The notes under the pieces: generated by a model
Databases searched by the model: none
What the model was told of the DNA's origin: nothing
The model's input: only the letters and a program-made list of their open reading frames with translations
NCBI RefSeq assembly: GCF_023746535.1
Contig: NZ_CP098747.1
Span: 2,068,501-2,132,500, forward strand
DNA from: Sneathiella marina
GTDB taxonomy: Bacteria; Pseudomonadota; Alphaproteobacteria; Sneathiellales; Sneathiellaceae
DNA length: 64,000 nucleotides
Direction: 5' to 3'
Translations under genes and position numbers: made by a program
Shown: positions 37,630 to 47,275 of the stretch, piece after piece
Layout: each line of letters opens with the position of its first letter
Position numbering within the stretch: the stretch's first letter is position 1

Positions 37630-38889
37630 ATGAAACAGGGTGAAAAGAACGGCATAATCGTCGGAGGTGGCTTGGTTGGCCTGACTGCAGCGCTTGCACT
37701 CCATCAAAAAGGCATAGCTGCTCAAGTATTTGAAAGTGTTGAAGAAATTAAACCCCTCGGTGTAGGGATAAACCTGTTACCGCATTCTGTCGTTAATCTT
37801 TCCAAATTGGGTTTGCTGGATGATTTGAGAAAAGTAGCGATCGAGACGTCTAGCCTGGCTTACTTTAGTGCTGACGGAAAAACGATCTGGAAGGAACCGC
37901 GGGGATTGGCTGCGGGATATGAAGTGCCGCAATTTTCCATTCATCGGGGCGATTTCCACATGATATTGCTTGAGCATGCACGGCAACGTTTGGGGGCGGA
38001 AAACATAAAATCGGGGCATCATTTCGCCGATTTATCGCAATCGAACGAGAATGTAACAGCAACTTTTATCGATCGAAAATCTGGCGATGAAAAAGCACGA
38101 GTAACTGGCGATTTCCTGATCGGGGCAGATGGAATAAACTCGACTCTTCGTCAGCATTACTACCCCACCGAAGGCGCCCCAAAATATTCCGGCCAAATGC
38201 TCTGGCGCGGTGTTACTGAGATGGACCCATTTCTTGATGGCCGGTCCATGTTTATGGCTGGTCACAATGATTTGAAGTTAGTGGCATATCCAATCAGGAA
38301 AGAAAGTGCCACCCGCGGAAAATCGTATATTAACTGGATTGCCGAGCGGCGTATGCCTTCTGATCTTGCTGAACGGCAAGGAGACTGGAATGAACTTGGC
38401 TTACTCGGTGAATTTCAAGGTGAATTTTCCGATTGGGATTTGGGCTGGCTGGATATTCAAGAGCTATTTGAAAACGCAATATCAATTCACAAATTTCCGA
38501 TGATTGATCGAGACCCTTTGCCGAAATGGAGTTTTGAGAGAGTAACATTAATGGGGGATGCGGCCCATGCCATGTATCCCAACGGTTCAAACGGAGTATC
38601 GCAAGGCGTGCTGGATGCCTTAACCTTTACTGATATTTTAGCCTCCTCTTCAAATATTACGGAGGCATTGCAAGCATATGAAAGAGCGCGTCTGGAACCA
38701 ACATCAAAAATTATATTGGCAAACCGGCAAACAGGGCCGGAGCAAGTCATGCAGATGGTTCATGAAACATGTTCGGGGCATTGCGGACCTGTGCATTCCT
38801 GTATTTCACGAACTATTTTGGAAGATGTCGCTTTGAAGTATAAAAAACTAGCGGGATTTGATCGGCAAAGTTTAGCGCCGTCAAAGTAA
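37630..38889 (+). CDS. FAD-dependent aromatic hydroxylase (PhzS-like monooxygenase)
   Basis: 419-residue group A flavoprotein monooxygenase. The FAD dinucleotide motif IIVGGGLVGLTAAL is at about 9-22, followed by the typical LGVGINLLPHSV; GADGINSTLR and TLMGDAAHAMYPNGSNG complete the family set. The segments MLWRGVTEMDPFLDGR, DWDLGWLDI and DRDPLPKW strongly recall PhzS, which hydroxylates a phenazine. No phenazine core genes are present, so the real substrate is another aromatic compound. The SDR gene precedes it by 21 bases. Confidence 0.86.
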   Translation: MKQGEKNGIIVGGGLVGLTAALALHQKGIAAQVFESVEEIKPLGVGINLLPHSVVNLSKLGLLDDLRKVAIETSSLAYFSADGKTIWKEPRGLAAGYEVPQFSIHRGDFHMILLEHARQRLGAENIKSGHHFADLSQSNENVTATFIDRKSGDEKARVTGDFLIGADGINSTLRQHYYPTEGAPKYSGQMLWRGVTEMDPFLDGRSMFMAGHNDLKLVAYPIRKESATRGKSYINWIAERRMPSDLAERQGDWNELGLLGEFQGEFSDWDLGWLDIQELFENAISIHKFPMIDRDPLPKWSFERVTLMGDAAHAMYPNGSNGVSQGVLDALTFTDILASSSNITEALQAYERARLEPTSKIILANRQTGPEQVMQMVHETCSGHCGPVHSCISRTILEDVALKYKKLAGFDRQSLAPSK

Positions 38890-38891
38890 TG

Positions 38892-39503
38892 TTACATTCC
38901 ATGTTTGTAAGTCGCGAGATTTTGCACTTTTTCCCTGACTGGCGCCATGGCTATCGCTGTTTCAACTAGAAACTCCAAGGAATAGTTCAATCTATTGGTC
39001 ATGTTGACGTCCAGTTTCGTCGGGGGCTCTTCGACGAAAAGGCTTTCAACATGGCGTAAAATCACATGATCAGGCAGCCACCACAGAAAATTGTTTTTAT
39101 AGCCGCTCATGCGAAGTTCCGCGACCGGGTAGGCTCCGCCGAACCCTGAACTCACGCCAATCAGAAGGCCGGGTTTATGGGCTAGTTCTCCGCCATCGCA
39201 CATAAGCAGGAAATTCTTTAAGTGGGGAGGGGCCATGCCCGCCCATTCCGGAGAAATCACGATAAAGCCATCACATTCCTTCAGCCGACTGGAAAACGGT
39301 TTCCATAAGTCAACCAAGCTACTGTTAGATTGCCATTTTTCCTCGCTCCATAATGGCAAATTCATATCCCGAACAGAAAATAAATCAACGGAAACATTAG
39401 CTTGCAGGTTATTTATAAGAGAGTGAACAAACTCGGCTATTCTACCAGATTGTGATATTTTACGGTTACTTCCTATTATAATACCAATTTTAGTGGCAGT
39501 CAT
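38892..39503 (-). CDS. NADPH-dependent FMN reductase family protein
   Basis: 203-residue flavodoxin-like reductase with IGIIIGSNRKISQSGRIAEF (phosphate-binding loop GSNRKISQS) and the ISPEWAGMAPPHLKNFL motif that contacts the isoalloxazine ring. Start is ATG 39503 with GGAGAGG upstream. The adjacent flavin-dependent halogenase needs reduced FAD, so this protein is a plausible partner, but that pairing is an inference from position. It is divergent from the ATC hydrolase gene across a 124-bp gap with a perfect palindrome. Confidence 0.83.
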   Translation of the reverse strand: MTATKIGIIIGSNRKISQSGRIAEFVHSLINNLQANVSVDLFSVRDMNLPLWSEEKWQSNSSLVDLWKPFSSRLKECDGFIVISPEWAGMAPPHLKNFLLMCDGGELAHKPGLLIGVSSGFGGAYPVAELRMSGYKNNFLWWLPDHVILRHVESLFVEEPPTKLDVNMTNRLNYSLEFLVETAIAMAPVREKVQNLATYKHGM

Positions 39504-39545
39504 GGACCTCTCCAAACAGACAAAACATTGAGACGATTTTACATT

Positions 39546-39557
39546 CTACTATAGTAG
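39546..39557. promoter_or_regulatory. 12-bp perfect palindrome in a divergent promoter region
   Basis: CTACTATAGTAG is its own reverse complement and lies near the middle of the gap between the divergently transcribed FMN reductase and ATC hydrolase genes. It is a candidate operator; the regulator is unknown and no transcription factor gene is adjacent. Confidence 0.4.
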
Positions 39558-39627
39558 TAACTAAGCGAGCCTGGCATTACTTTCGATATCAAAGTAATAT
39601 TAAAGAGCAAAAACAAATGAGGAAACT

Positions 39628-40101
39628 ATGAGTAAAACTGATCTTCCTATCCTGGAGCAGCGCAGAATTGAAGCTAATATAATTAAACCAATATTCGAGG
39701 AGATGGTTGCTGAACTCGGCGCGGATAAGGCAAAAGACATTTTGGGAACTGCCATTCGAAAAGATGCCGTGAAGCAAGGCAAAGCTTATGCCGAAAGCCA
39801 GGCAGAGCCAACATCCTTGTCAAGCTTTCACTCGTTGTTACCCCAATGGACTGCCGGCGGCGCGTTGGAACTTGATATATTAAAAGAAACGGAAGATGCC
39901 ATCGATTATAATGTGACCAGGTGTCGCTACGCCGAAATGTATAAAGAAATGGGCCTATCCGAAATTGGACATCTTTTATCCTGTGGTCGGGATGGCACTT
40001 TTTGCAATGGCTATGATCCGAAAATCAATCTTGAACGCACCCAAACGATTATGCAGGGCGCATCCCATTGCGATTTTCGATACACCGTTAAACCAGAATA
40101 G
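39628..40101 (+). CDS. L-2-amino-thiazoline-4-carboxylic acid hydrolase family protein
   Basis: 157 residues of the ATC_hydrolase family (PF14196). Recognisable features are the LSCGRDGTF and RTQTIMQGASHCDFRY blocks with conserved cysteines and arginine near the C-terminus. In Pseudomonas, ATC hydrolase opens L-ATC to N-carbamoyl-L-cysteine on the path to cysteine; many family members have unknown substrates. RBS GAGGAAAC is close upstream of the ATG. It converges on the halogenase with 16 bases between stops. It could belong to the surrounding metabolite island, but this is not proven. Confidence 0.8.
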   Translation: MSKTDLPILEQRRIEANIIKPIFEEMVAELGADKAKDILGTAIRKDAVKQGKAYAESQAEPTSLSSFHSLLPQWTAGGALELDILKETEDAIDYNVTRCRYAEMYKEMGLSEIGHLLSCGRDGTFCNGYDPKINLERTQTIMQGASHCDFRYTVKPE

Positions 40102-40117
40102 TGTCGCGTTGAAAGCC

Positions 40118-41836
40118 CTACAATATATTCGAGCCTGATAAATCCTCATCATCCTTGTCTTTTTTCGCAAACTTAATAGTCGGTTTCATTGCGGCGGTAC
40201 CAAAATTTACAGTTGCCTGAGATCCAGGCGTTCCGACAGTTGGCTGATATCCTTGGAAACCGCCGAATGATACACCAGTACTCGCAATGGGTTCCGGTGT
40301 CTCACCTCGAAAACTTCGCAATAATTCATAGTGATTTGGTAATTTCGACAATATTCGATTTTCATGAACATCAGTTTCCGCCATTCTGCGGTCCCAATCA
40401 GGTTTAGAGATAAACCGTTCGGCCGGAAATTTAACGCCGTCAAAATAGCCTTTCGAACCCAGGACCAGAAGATAACTGGAATTTTCAAATAAAAATGAAC
40501 GGTCAAAATCCGTCGTGACAGGCATCGTGTGCTTGAAATCATCAAGTCTGGTCCGCAAGCTGTCAGGGATGACCATCTCTTCTCGCGCAACCCTCCAATA
40601 CTCGCTATCTTGTCGGTTGTTGGCGCAATAGTGCAGGATGATGAAATCTCGAATATCTTCCATCATCCTTTCAGTATCATCATTAAATCGTTTGGCCAGG
40701 CCCGGAGCGAAATTTTTATCGGGGAAATTGACCATCAGCAGTTTCACGAAATTATCAATCATATAAATGGCTGTGGATTCCAATGGCTCGATGAAGCCGG
40801 CGGACAATCCAATTGCAACACAGTTTTTCTCCCAGGCCCGATCCAATCGTCCAACACGAATAGGAATGGCCCTCGGTTCTGCATCTTTTCCATCTTCACC
40901 AAGGTGAGATAGAAATTCCACCGTTGCTTCTTCATCTGTTCTGAAATTATTGGAAAAGACATAGCCTGTACCAATTCTATTATAGAGCGGGACTCGCCAC
41001 ACCCATCCTGCGCCCAAGGCAGTTGACGTCGTGCAGGGCTCGATATTCTCCAAGTCTCGATGTGGAATTTGAACAGCAAGGGCTCGATTGTTCAATAGAT
41101 ATTTGCTGTAATCGTGAAAAGGGACTTTCAATACCTGGTTTATGATGACGCCGCGAAAGCCCGTGCAATCGATCACAAGTTCTACCGGACGGCGCCCTTG
41201 ACGCTGCAATTGCAGTGCCGAGATGAAACCACGGTCATCTTGCTCAACATCATCAACATCATCGAGCACGTGATTTACGCCACGTTCAATGGATACTTCT
41301 TTTAAAAATTCTGCAAAACGCCCAGCGTCGAGATGGTAAGCATAATTTAGGTGTTTTTCATAATCGCCGTGATCCAAACCCTTTGGTCCGAGCTTCTTCT
41401 CAATGGCTGCAACGCAGACGGAAAAACATTGGTCAATATTTTCCCTGCCGGGTGGACCGCCATATTTGTGAAAATGATAAGCTGGATTTTGACCTGCTAA
41501 TTGTGAATCAGTTGTTTCAAACGGGTGATAAAACGACGTTGCTTGTCCATTGGCATCATGATTCCAATTGGTAAACCGAACGCCAAGCTTGAAGGTCGTA
41601 TTACATCTCTTAAAAAACTCTTTTTCAGAAATACCCAGGCTTGCCAAAAGCGATACCATGGTTGGCACTGTGGCTTCACCGACACCGATGGTCGGCACAT
41701 TTGGAGATTCAATGAGTGTTATTTTCGTTGGTTTTTCTTCTGACCTTAGATTCATATATCGAACAAGGAATGCTGCCGTTAGCCAGCCCGCAGTTCCACC
41801 GCCAACAATAGTAATCTCGTCAATCTGGTCGCCCAT
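40118..41836 (-). CDS. flavin-dependent tryptophan halogenase family protein
   Basis: 572-residue FADH2-dependent halogenase. The FAD motif GGGTAGW is at 12-18. The catalytic lysine K83 (TTFKLGVRFTNW) that forms the chloramine or hypohalous-acid adduct is present, as are the family motif WVWRVP at 278-283 and the FIEPLESTAIY segment (about 348-357) that links flavin and substrate sites. YHLDAGRF at 167-174 is also typical. An extra C-terminal tail (about 525-572) is low-complexity, rich in Gly, Thr and Lys/Asp, and not seen in free-Trp halogenases that I know. Immediately upstream, with one base between stop and start, is a 39-residue peptide gene. The position of chlorination or bromination and the substrate are unknown. 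Confidence 0.93.
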   Translation of the reverse strand: MGDQIDEITIVGGGTAGWLTAAFLVRYMNLRSEEKPTKITLIESPNVPTIGVGEATVPTMVSLLASLGISEKEFFKRCNTTFKLGVRFTNWNHDANGQATSFYHPFETTDSQLAGQNPAYHFHKYGGPPGRENIDQCFSVCVAAIEKKLGPKGLDHGDYEKHLNYAYHLDAGRFAEFLKEVSIERGVNHVLDDVDDVEQDDRGFISALQLQRQGRRPVELVIDCTGFRGVIINQVLKVPFHDYSKYLLNNRALAVQIPHRDLENIEPCTTSTALGAGWVWRVPLYNRIGTGYVFSNNFRTDEEATVEFLSHLGEDGKDAEPRAIPIRVGRLDRAWEKNCVAIGLSAGFIEPLESTAIYMIDNFVKLLMVNFPDKNFAPGLAKRFNDDTERMMEDIRDFIILHYCANNRQDSEYWRVAREEMVIPDSLRTRLDDFKHTMPVTTDFDRSFLFENSSYLLVLGSKGYFDGVKFPAERFISKPDWDRRMAETDVHENRILSKLPNHYELLRSFRGETPEPIASTGVSFGGFQGYQPTVGTPGSQATVNFGTAAMKPTIKFAKKDKDDEDLSGSNIL

Positions 41837-41837
41837 C

Positions 41838-41957
41838 TTATCTACTCCAAATTACATCAGACACAGCTGGATCCAATATTCTAAGAGGTTCCAATAATTC
41901 TGCAATGAATTGTTCGACAGTAAAGTTTTCTTTTCTAATACTAAGGTTGTTTGACAT
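41838..41957 (-). CDS. 39-residue peptide gene directly upstream of the halogenase
   Basis: Complete ATG-to-TAA reading frame on the minus strand, ATG 41957 and TAA 41838-41840, followed by one base and then the halogenase ATG. The peptide starts MSNNLSIRKE, contains an amphipathic central helix (TVEQFIAELLEPLRIL, 13-28) and ends DPAVSDVIWSR. Its only Trp is W37, three residues from the C-terminus. AGG lies about six bases before the ATG. The halogenase ribosome-binding GGAG overlaps the Trp-Ser codons, so conservation of that spot could have a second cause. I find no other family match. Possible roles are a halogenase substrate or leader peptide, a translational-coupling leader, or an unrelated small protein. 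Confidence 0.6.
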   Translation of the reverse strand: MSNNLSIRKENFTVEQFIAELLEPLRILDPAVSDVIWSR

Positions 41958-41981
41958 CGAAACCTGGGAATATTTCGTAGT

Positions 41982-41993
41982 ATTTACGTAAAT
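41982..41993. promoter_or_regulatory. 12-bp perfect palindrome upstream of the peptide-halogenase genes
   Basis: ATTTACGTAAAT is self-complementary and lies 25 bases before the peptide start codon, between these genes and the divergent RND pump genes. It is a candidate operator shared by both transcripts. Its regulator is not known. Confidence 0.4.
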
Positions 41994-42162
41994 GCCTGGA
42001 AATGAATAAAATCCAAAATTAAAAATCCAGCCATTCTCTGTGATTAAAATAAAGTAATACTAATGTTATGGATAATGTCACTTACCATGATCGGAGAATT
42101 AGGTTAGCCTAGCAGTAATATTGATACTCGACCCTGACAAAAATTTCTTGCAGAGAACAAAA

Positions 42163-43299
42163 ATGCTTACAAAACACTTTCTTTTCTTCCCCTTCGCAGC
42201 ACTCTTGCTTTTGTTAATCTCTGCCTGCGATGACAAAGCAGCAACCACTCAGAAATCAGCGCCACTTGTCGGTGTAACCACACAGGTAATATCGAAGAAA
42301 GAAACGACGCAGAACATCACTTTTGTTGCCAGGGTTGAGGCTATTGATCGATTTGATGCGGTTAGCCGGGTGGAAGGTTTTATTACAGAAAAGAACTTCA
42401 CCGATGGCGAATACGTTGAAGCTGGAACAAAACTCTTTCAAATTGAAACTGCACAATATCAAAATGATATTGATAGAATAAAGGCAGAAATAGAGGGCGC
42501 CAAGGGCACGCTAAAAGAAGCGCAGCAGAATTTGGCTCGTGCCAATGAGTTGATAAAACGAGGAAATATCAGCGAGGCGAAGCGGGATGAGTATCTTGCG
42601 ACTGCAACTAACGCGACGGCAAATATTAAAAAGCTTAAAGCGGATCTCAGTCAGGCGGAGCTAAATCTTTCCTACACGACAATTTCTACACCAATACCCG
42701 GCCGGATAGGTAAAACCGAAATAACGATCGGTAACCTGGTAAATTCTTCCAGCGGATTATTAGCGCAGGTTTACCGCTTTGACCCAATTTATGTCTCTAT
42801 TGCGGTCAGTGAAAAGGATTTATTGGAATATCGGAAAACCCATTCCGAAGGGAGCGCGGAACAGCTGAAAATTACCCTCCAGATGTCTGATGGTGATGAG
42901 TATGACCATACGGGGACAATCAATTTCGTTGACAACAAGGTTGATCCGACAACGGATACAATTACGGTTCGAGCGACCTTTCCTAATCCGGACAGAATTT
43001 TATTTCCGAACCAATATGTAACGATGAGCTGGGATACTCTTGAATCACAAGAGGAGTTACTGGTTCCTCAAGTTGCAGTGCTTGAAAATCAGGCAGGACG
43101 TTATGTCCTTGTTGTTGGTGATGAGGACCTGGTAGCGGTAAAAAATATACAGATAGGCCGAAAAGTTGGCGAGGATTTTACAGTTAAGAACGGGCTTGCC
43201 GAAGGTGATAAAGTAATTGTTGAAGGGCTTCAAAAGGTGAGGCCAGGACAAAAAGTAGCGGCAAAAAACGCTCCATCCACAGATACATCTAAGGATTAA
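42163..43299 (+). CDS. RND efflux periplasmic adaptor (membrane fusion lipoprotein)
   Basis: 378 residues. The signal peptide ends in the lipobox LISAC, so it is an inner-membrane-anchored lipoprotein of the MexA/AcrA type. A barrel-sandwich segment (about 50-85), a coiled-coil hairpin (about 90-150), the lipoyl return segment with PIPGRIGKTEITIGNLV, and beta-barrel and membrane-proximal domains follow. Start is ATG 42163; a TTG at 42121 would put 14 polar residues before the lipoprotein signal. The RND transporter begins 3 bases after the stop. No outer-membrane channel gene is in the window. Confidence 0.91.
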   Translation: MLTKHFLFFPFAALLLLLISACDDKAATTQKSAPLVGVTTQVISKKETTQNITFVARVEAIDRFDAVSRVEGFITEKNFTDGEYVEAGTKLFQIETAQYQNDIDRIKAEIEGAKGTLKEAQQNLARANELIKRGNISEAKRDEYLATATNATANIKKLKADLSQAELNLSYTTISTPIPGRIGKTEITIGNLVNSSSGLLAQVYRFDPIYVSIAVSEKDLLEYRKTHSEGSAEQLKITLQMSDGDEYDHTGTINFVDNKVDPTTDTITVRATFPNPDRILFPNQYVTMSWDTLESQEELLVPQVAVLENQAGRYVLVVGDEDLVAVKNIQIGRKVGEDFTVKNGLAEGDKVIVEGLQKVRPGQKVAAKNAPSTDTSKD

Positions 43300-43302
43300 G
43301 CC

Positions 43303-46300
43303 GTGTTTTCAGCCTTCTTTATAACCCGCCCAAAGTTTGCATTTGTTATTTCTATTGTGTTGACCATTGTAGGCTTGATCGGCCTCAAGGCATTACCGAT
43401 TGAGCAATTTCCGAACATTACGCCACCCGTTGTGCAAGTTACGACCAGCTATCCCGGAGCCAATGCACAAGTCGTGATCGATACTGTCGCCTCAGTTATT
43501 GAAAGAGAGGTAAATGGCGTCGACAACATGATCTATATGTCGTCCACAAGTGACAATAACGGGGGGTATTCTCTAACTGTAAGTTTTGAAATTGGCACTG
43601 ATCCGGACATTAACACAGTGAATGTCCAAAACCGTGTGGCACAAGCTCTCTCTTCATTGCCCGAAGATGTCACCAGGCAAGGCGTGGTAACGCAAAAGCA
43701 GTCGACCAGTATGCTGTTGGTGGTCAATCTGGTGTCACCCAAAGGGACCTATGATCGGTTGTTTTTGTCAAATTATGCGGCCATCAACGTTGAAGACCCA
43801 TTGAAACGGACCAATGGCGTCGGAGATGTCAGTCAGTTCGGCCAACTTGATTACAGCATGCGGATTTGGTTAGACACCAATCGCTTAGTCGGATTTGGGT
43901 TAACGGCAACAGATGTTGCCAATGCAATTAGAAGTCAGAATATACAGGCATCGGCCGGCCAAATCGGTGCACCGCCTTTTGATGGACCTCAGCAGCGGCA
44001 ATATACCCTTGAAGCGAAAGGCCGGCTCAATTCGGTAGAGGAATTTGAAAATATTATTATTCGAGCCAATTTAAACGGCTCAACCGTGCGTATCAAGGAT
44101 GTTGCGAGAACAGAAATATCGGCACAGTATTTTACCTCTACCGCACTGGTGGATGATGCTCAGCCGACAGCGATGATTGGCATATACCAGTCACCTGGTT
44201 CTAATGCACTTGGAACAGCAGATGCTATTTACAAGGAAATGGATTTACTGGCAGAGAGGTTCCCGGAGGATTTAGAATACGAGATCCTTTATGACACGAC
44301 AGATTATGTCCGCGTTTCAATCAAGGAAGTGGTTGTGACATTGTTCCAGGCTCTGGCACTTGTCTCCATCGTAACCTTCCTTTTCCTCGGTGATTGGCGC
44401 GCAGCACTCATCCCGCTTATTGCCATACCTGTGTCACTGGTCGGTACTTTTGCCTTCCTTTTACTCTTCGGAATGACCATTAACACTATCACTCTGTTTG
44501 CCCTAATTCTGGCAATCGGACTGGTCGTTGATGACGCCATTGTTGTTGTTGAGAATACCCAACGATTGATTGACGATGAAAACATGTCGCCGCCAGAGGC
44601 GACCCGCAAAGCGATGCTGCAAATTACCGGGCCAGTTGTTGCAACCACCTTAGTGTTGCTCGCCGTGTTTGTTCCAACGGGTTTTCTTCCGGGTATAACC
44701 GGCGTTTTATATTTACAATTTGCGGTAACCATATCTGTTGCCGTACTTATTTCATCTATCAATGCTCTTACGTTAAGCCCCGCTCTGTGTTCGTTGCTCC
44801 TGCGGAAAAGGCTTGGTCCCCCTAAAGGATTTATCGGCTGGTTTTTCAAGATCATCGACTATTGCCGGGAAAAATACGGATCTCTGGTTTCCTTAATCGC
44901 CCGACGGATCATTCTAACGATCATTCTCATGGGCTTGACCCTTGCGCTTGGTTACAAGCTCGGCACCAGCCTTCCAACCGGATTTGTTCCATCCGAAGAT
45001 CAAGGTGCTTTTATGGCGGACATCCAGCTGCCTGCGGGTGCCTCCCTCAACCGAACGGAAGAGGTGATGGAAGACGTGCGTAAGATAATCCTGGATACAC
45101 CGGGTGTGACCAACGTTCTATATGTAAGTGGTTTTAGTCTCCTTGCCGGGGCCGGTTCCAACGGCGCGTTAGCCATCGGTATCCTGGAAGACTGGGATGA
45201 ACGGGAAGGTGACGAGAAAAGCCTGAAAACTATTCTGACCTCTATAAATCAACAGTTCGCCGCTATTCCAAATGCAAATGCTGTGGCATTTAACGTGCCA
45301 CCGATTCCAGGGCTTGGTACGTCTGGTGGCTTTGAAATGGAACTGCAGGATCTTGCAGCACGATCGCCGCAAGAACTTCAATCGGCCTTGGGCGGATTGT
45401 TAATCGCCTCAAACCAAGACCCCGTCGTTTCGCGGGTGTTTAGTCGGTATAACGCCAACTCTCCGCAGCTCTTTATCGATGTAAATCGCGATAAAACAGA
45501 AGCTCTGGGCGTTCCAATTTCGGAAGTCTTTATGACATTGCAGGCAAATTTGGGCTCGCTTTATGTCAACGATTTCAATTTGTTCGGTCGTGTATATCGC
45601 GTAATGATTCAAGCTGAAGCAGCGGACCGGAGTGATATTGAGGATATCGATAAGCTCTATGTGCGCTCGGACACCGGTAACATGGTTCCGATTACTTCGC
45701 TCATTGACGTGGAGCCGAGCGTCGGCCCACCCTCTATCAGCCGTTATAATCTTTATCCGTCCGCCAGCGTTAGCGGATCCAGCTCTCCAGGATACAGCTC
45801 TGGCCAGGCCATTCAAGCTATGGAAAAACTGGCTTCGGAAACACTTCCTGAAGGCTACGGCGTGTCATGGACCGGCACAACGTTTCAGGAAATCAAGTCA
45901 GCCGGGCAAACCGCGTCGATTTTTGGCCTTGCGATCTTGTTCGTATATTTATTTCTCGTTGCGCAATATGAAAGCTGGTCCATACCTGCACCGGTCATCC
46001 TTTCGGTTTCCGTGGCAATTGTCGGTGCAATGCTGGGAGCGACAATTGTCGGGTTGCCGCTCAATATATATGCACAAATCGGGCTGGTGTTACTGATTGG
46101 CCTGGCCAGCAAGAATGCCATTCTTATTGTTGAATTTGCCAAAGAACTCAGAGAAGACGGACACAGCATTTTTGATGCAACTGTCGAAGCCTCCAAATTG
46201 CGGTTCCGCGCGGTGATGATGACTGCCTTCTCCTTTATCCTCGGTGTATTGCCTTTGGTGTTTGCAACGGGGGCAGGGGCCGCGGGCCGGGTTTCTCTTG

Positions 46301-46452
46301 GTGTGATCGTTTTTACCGGTATGTTGGCGGCAACACTCATCGGTATAATCTATATTCCGATCCTTTATTACCTGTTCCAGACAACGCGAGAGCGCGTGAA
46401 GTCCATTGGAAAGAAATCACCTGATTTACCTGAGACGGGAGAAGGAAAATAG
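43303..46452 (+). CDS. RND multidrug efflux transporter (AcrB/MexB-type, HAE1 family)
   Basis: 1049-residue inner-membrane proton/substrate antiporter. Twelve transmembrane helices and two large periplasmic loops fit the family. The proton-relay aspartates D410 and D411 are in [13 protein letters not shown] of TM4, and the repeated motif [11 protein letters not shown] lies in the second half. It begins with GTG 43303. It is translationally adjacent to the adaptor, forming two parts of a tripartite pump divergent from the halogenase pair. A role in exporting the product of that locus is plausible but inferred. Confidence 0.95.
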   Translation: MFSAFFITRPKFAFVISIVLTIVGLIGLKALPIEQFPNITPPVVQVTTSYPGANAQVVIDTVASVIEREVNGVDNMIYMSSTSDNNGGYSLTVSFEIGTDPDINTVNVQNRVAQALSSLPEDVTRQGVVTQKQSTSMLLVVNLVSPKGTYDRLFLSNYAAINVEDPLKRTNGVGDVSQFGQLDYSMRIWLDTNRLVGFGLTATDVANAIRSQNIQASAGQIGAPPFDGPQQRQYTLEAKGRLNSVEEFENIIIRANLNGSTVRIKDVARTEISAQYFTSTALVDDAQPTAMIGIYQSPGSNALGTADAIYKEMDLLAERFPEDLEYEILYDTTDYVRVSIKEVVVTLFQALALVSIVTFLFLGDWRAALIPLIAIPVSLVGTFAFLLLFGMTINTITLFALILAIGLVVDDAIVVVENTQRLIDDENMSPPEATRKAMLQITGPVVATTLVLLAVFVPTGFLPGITGVLYLQFAVTISVAVLISSINALTLSPALCSLLLRKRLGPPKGFIGWFFKIIDYCREKYGSLVSLIARRIILTIILMGLTLALGYKLGTSLPTGFVPSEDQGAFMADIQLPAGASLNRTEEVMEDVRKIILDTPGVTNVLYVSGFSLLAGAGSNGALAIGILEDWDEREGDEKSLKTILTSINQQFAAIPNANAVAFNVPPIPGLGTSGGFEMELQDLAARSPQELQSALGGLLIASNQDPVVSRVFSRYNANSPQLFIDVNRDKTEALGVPISEVFMTLQANLGSLYVNDFNLFGRVYRVMIQAEAADRSDIEDIDKLYVRSDTGNMVPITSLIDVEPSVGPPSISRYNLYPSASVSGSSSPGYSSGQAIQAMEKLASETLPEGYGVSWTGTTFQEIKSAGQTASIFGLAILFVYLFLVAQYESWSIPAPVILSVSVAIVGAMLGATIVGLPLNIYAQIGLVLLIGLASKNAILIVEFAKELREDGHSIFDATVEASKLRFRAVMMTAFSFILGVLPLVFATGAGAAGRVSLGVIVFTGMLAATLIGIIYIPILYYLFQTTRERVKSIGKKSPDLPETGEGK

Positions 46453-46456
46453 GGCA

Positions 46457-47275
46457 TCAGTCAGCCATTGACTGAAGAGTATCCCGTTGCGTCCAACGCC
46501 ATTTGTTGCTGGTGGACAACACGACCTTGTCTGTAATGCTTTGGATCTCTTTCGCAATTGAAAGCGGGACTGTTTTGGGGACTTTGGTGTCGGTACAGGG
46601 TCGTGCAAAAAAAGTCGAGTAAAATACACAGGCCGCGAGATAGGTCCCGATGACGTTTGGGTGAATATCATCGGAATATATCTCGATCCCGGGATGTTTT
46701 AGCCGAAAAAACTCCCACGCTTCCCCAACAGGCGCAACATCGGATTTATTGATTTTCGCCAATCTTAGATATGCTCTATTGACCCTTTTTTGCATCCCAC
46801 CATAGCTGTTAAGGTCAGATGAAATATGGGCGTTTCCAGGATCACCTTTTTTTCGGGCCATGGTCATATAAAATACAATTACAGCAGATGGATTACTTTT
46901 TCGGGCTAATTCAACAAGTTTTTTAGCCGGAGCGTAAACGTATTTTTTAAGCTGTTTCTCTGCAAATCCGGGATATTGGCTTTGCTCCTGCAAAACAATG
47001 AAATCCCAAGTGCCCTCCATCAGCTCATCCAAGACTTTCTTGTTTTGCGCATGTTGAATTAAGCGACTGCCGCCGGGTGTAATTGATTGGTAGTCCATCT
47101 TGCGCTCGCCCGTATCGGCAATTTCGGAAATCATTTTCGGTAAATCGTTCGTATAGGTCAGGCTGTTCCCGATAAACAAAACGCGTGTTTTCTGCTTTGG
47201 TACTGAAATGTACTCAGAGTAAAAGTAATAGGTCCCGGTCAGGACGACGATTAATAGAAACACATATCTTGCCAT
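46457..47275 (-). CDS. membrane-anchored SGNH/GDSL-type hydrolase
   Basis: 272 residues with an N-terminal hydrophobic anchor (about 4-20). The SGNH hydrolase fold is marked by block I GNSLT with nucleophile S38 and the late SDDIHPN carrying the Asp/His pair (about 202-207). Related proteins are annotated DUF4886. The catalytic domain should face the periplasm. The ester substrate is unknown. It converges on the RND gene with 4 bases between stops. Confidence 0.82.
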   Translation of the reverse strand: MARYVFLLIVVLTGTYYFYSEYISVPKQKTRVLFIGNSLTYTNDLPKMISEIADTGERKMDYQSITPGGSRLIQHAQNKKVLDELMEGTWDFIVLQEQSQYPGFAEKQLKKYVYAPAKKLVELARKSNPSAVIVFYMTMARKKGDPGNAHISSDLNSYGGMQKRVNRAYLRLAKINKSDVAPVGEAWEFFRLKHPGIEIYSDDIHPNVIGTYLAACVFYSTFFARPCTDTKVPKTVPLSIAKEIQSITDKVVLSTSNKWRWTQRDTLQSMAD

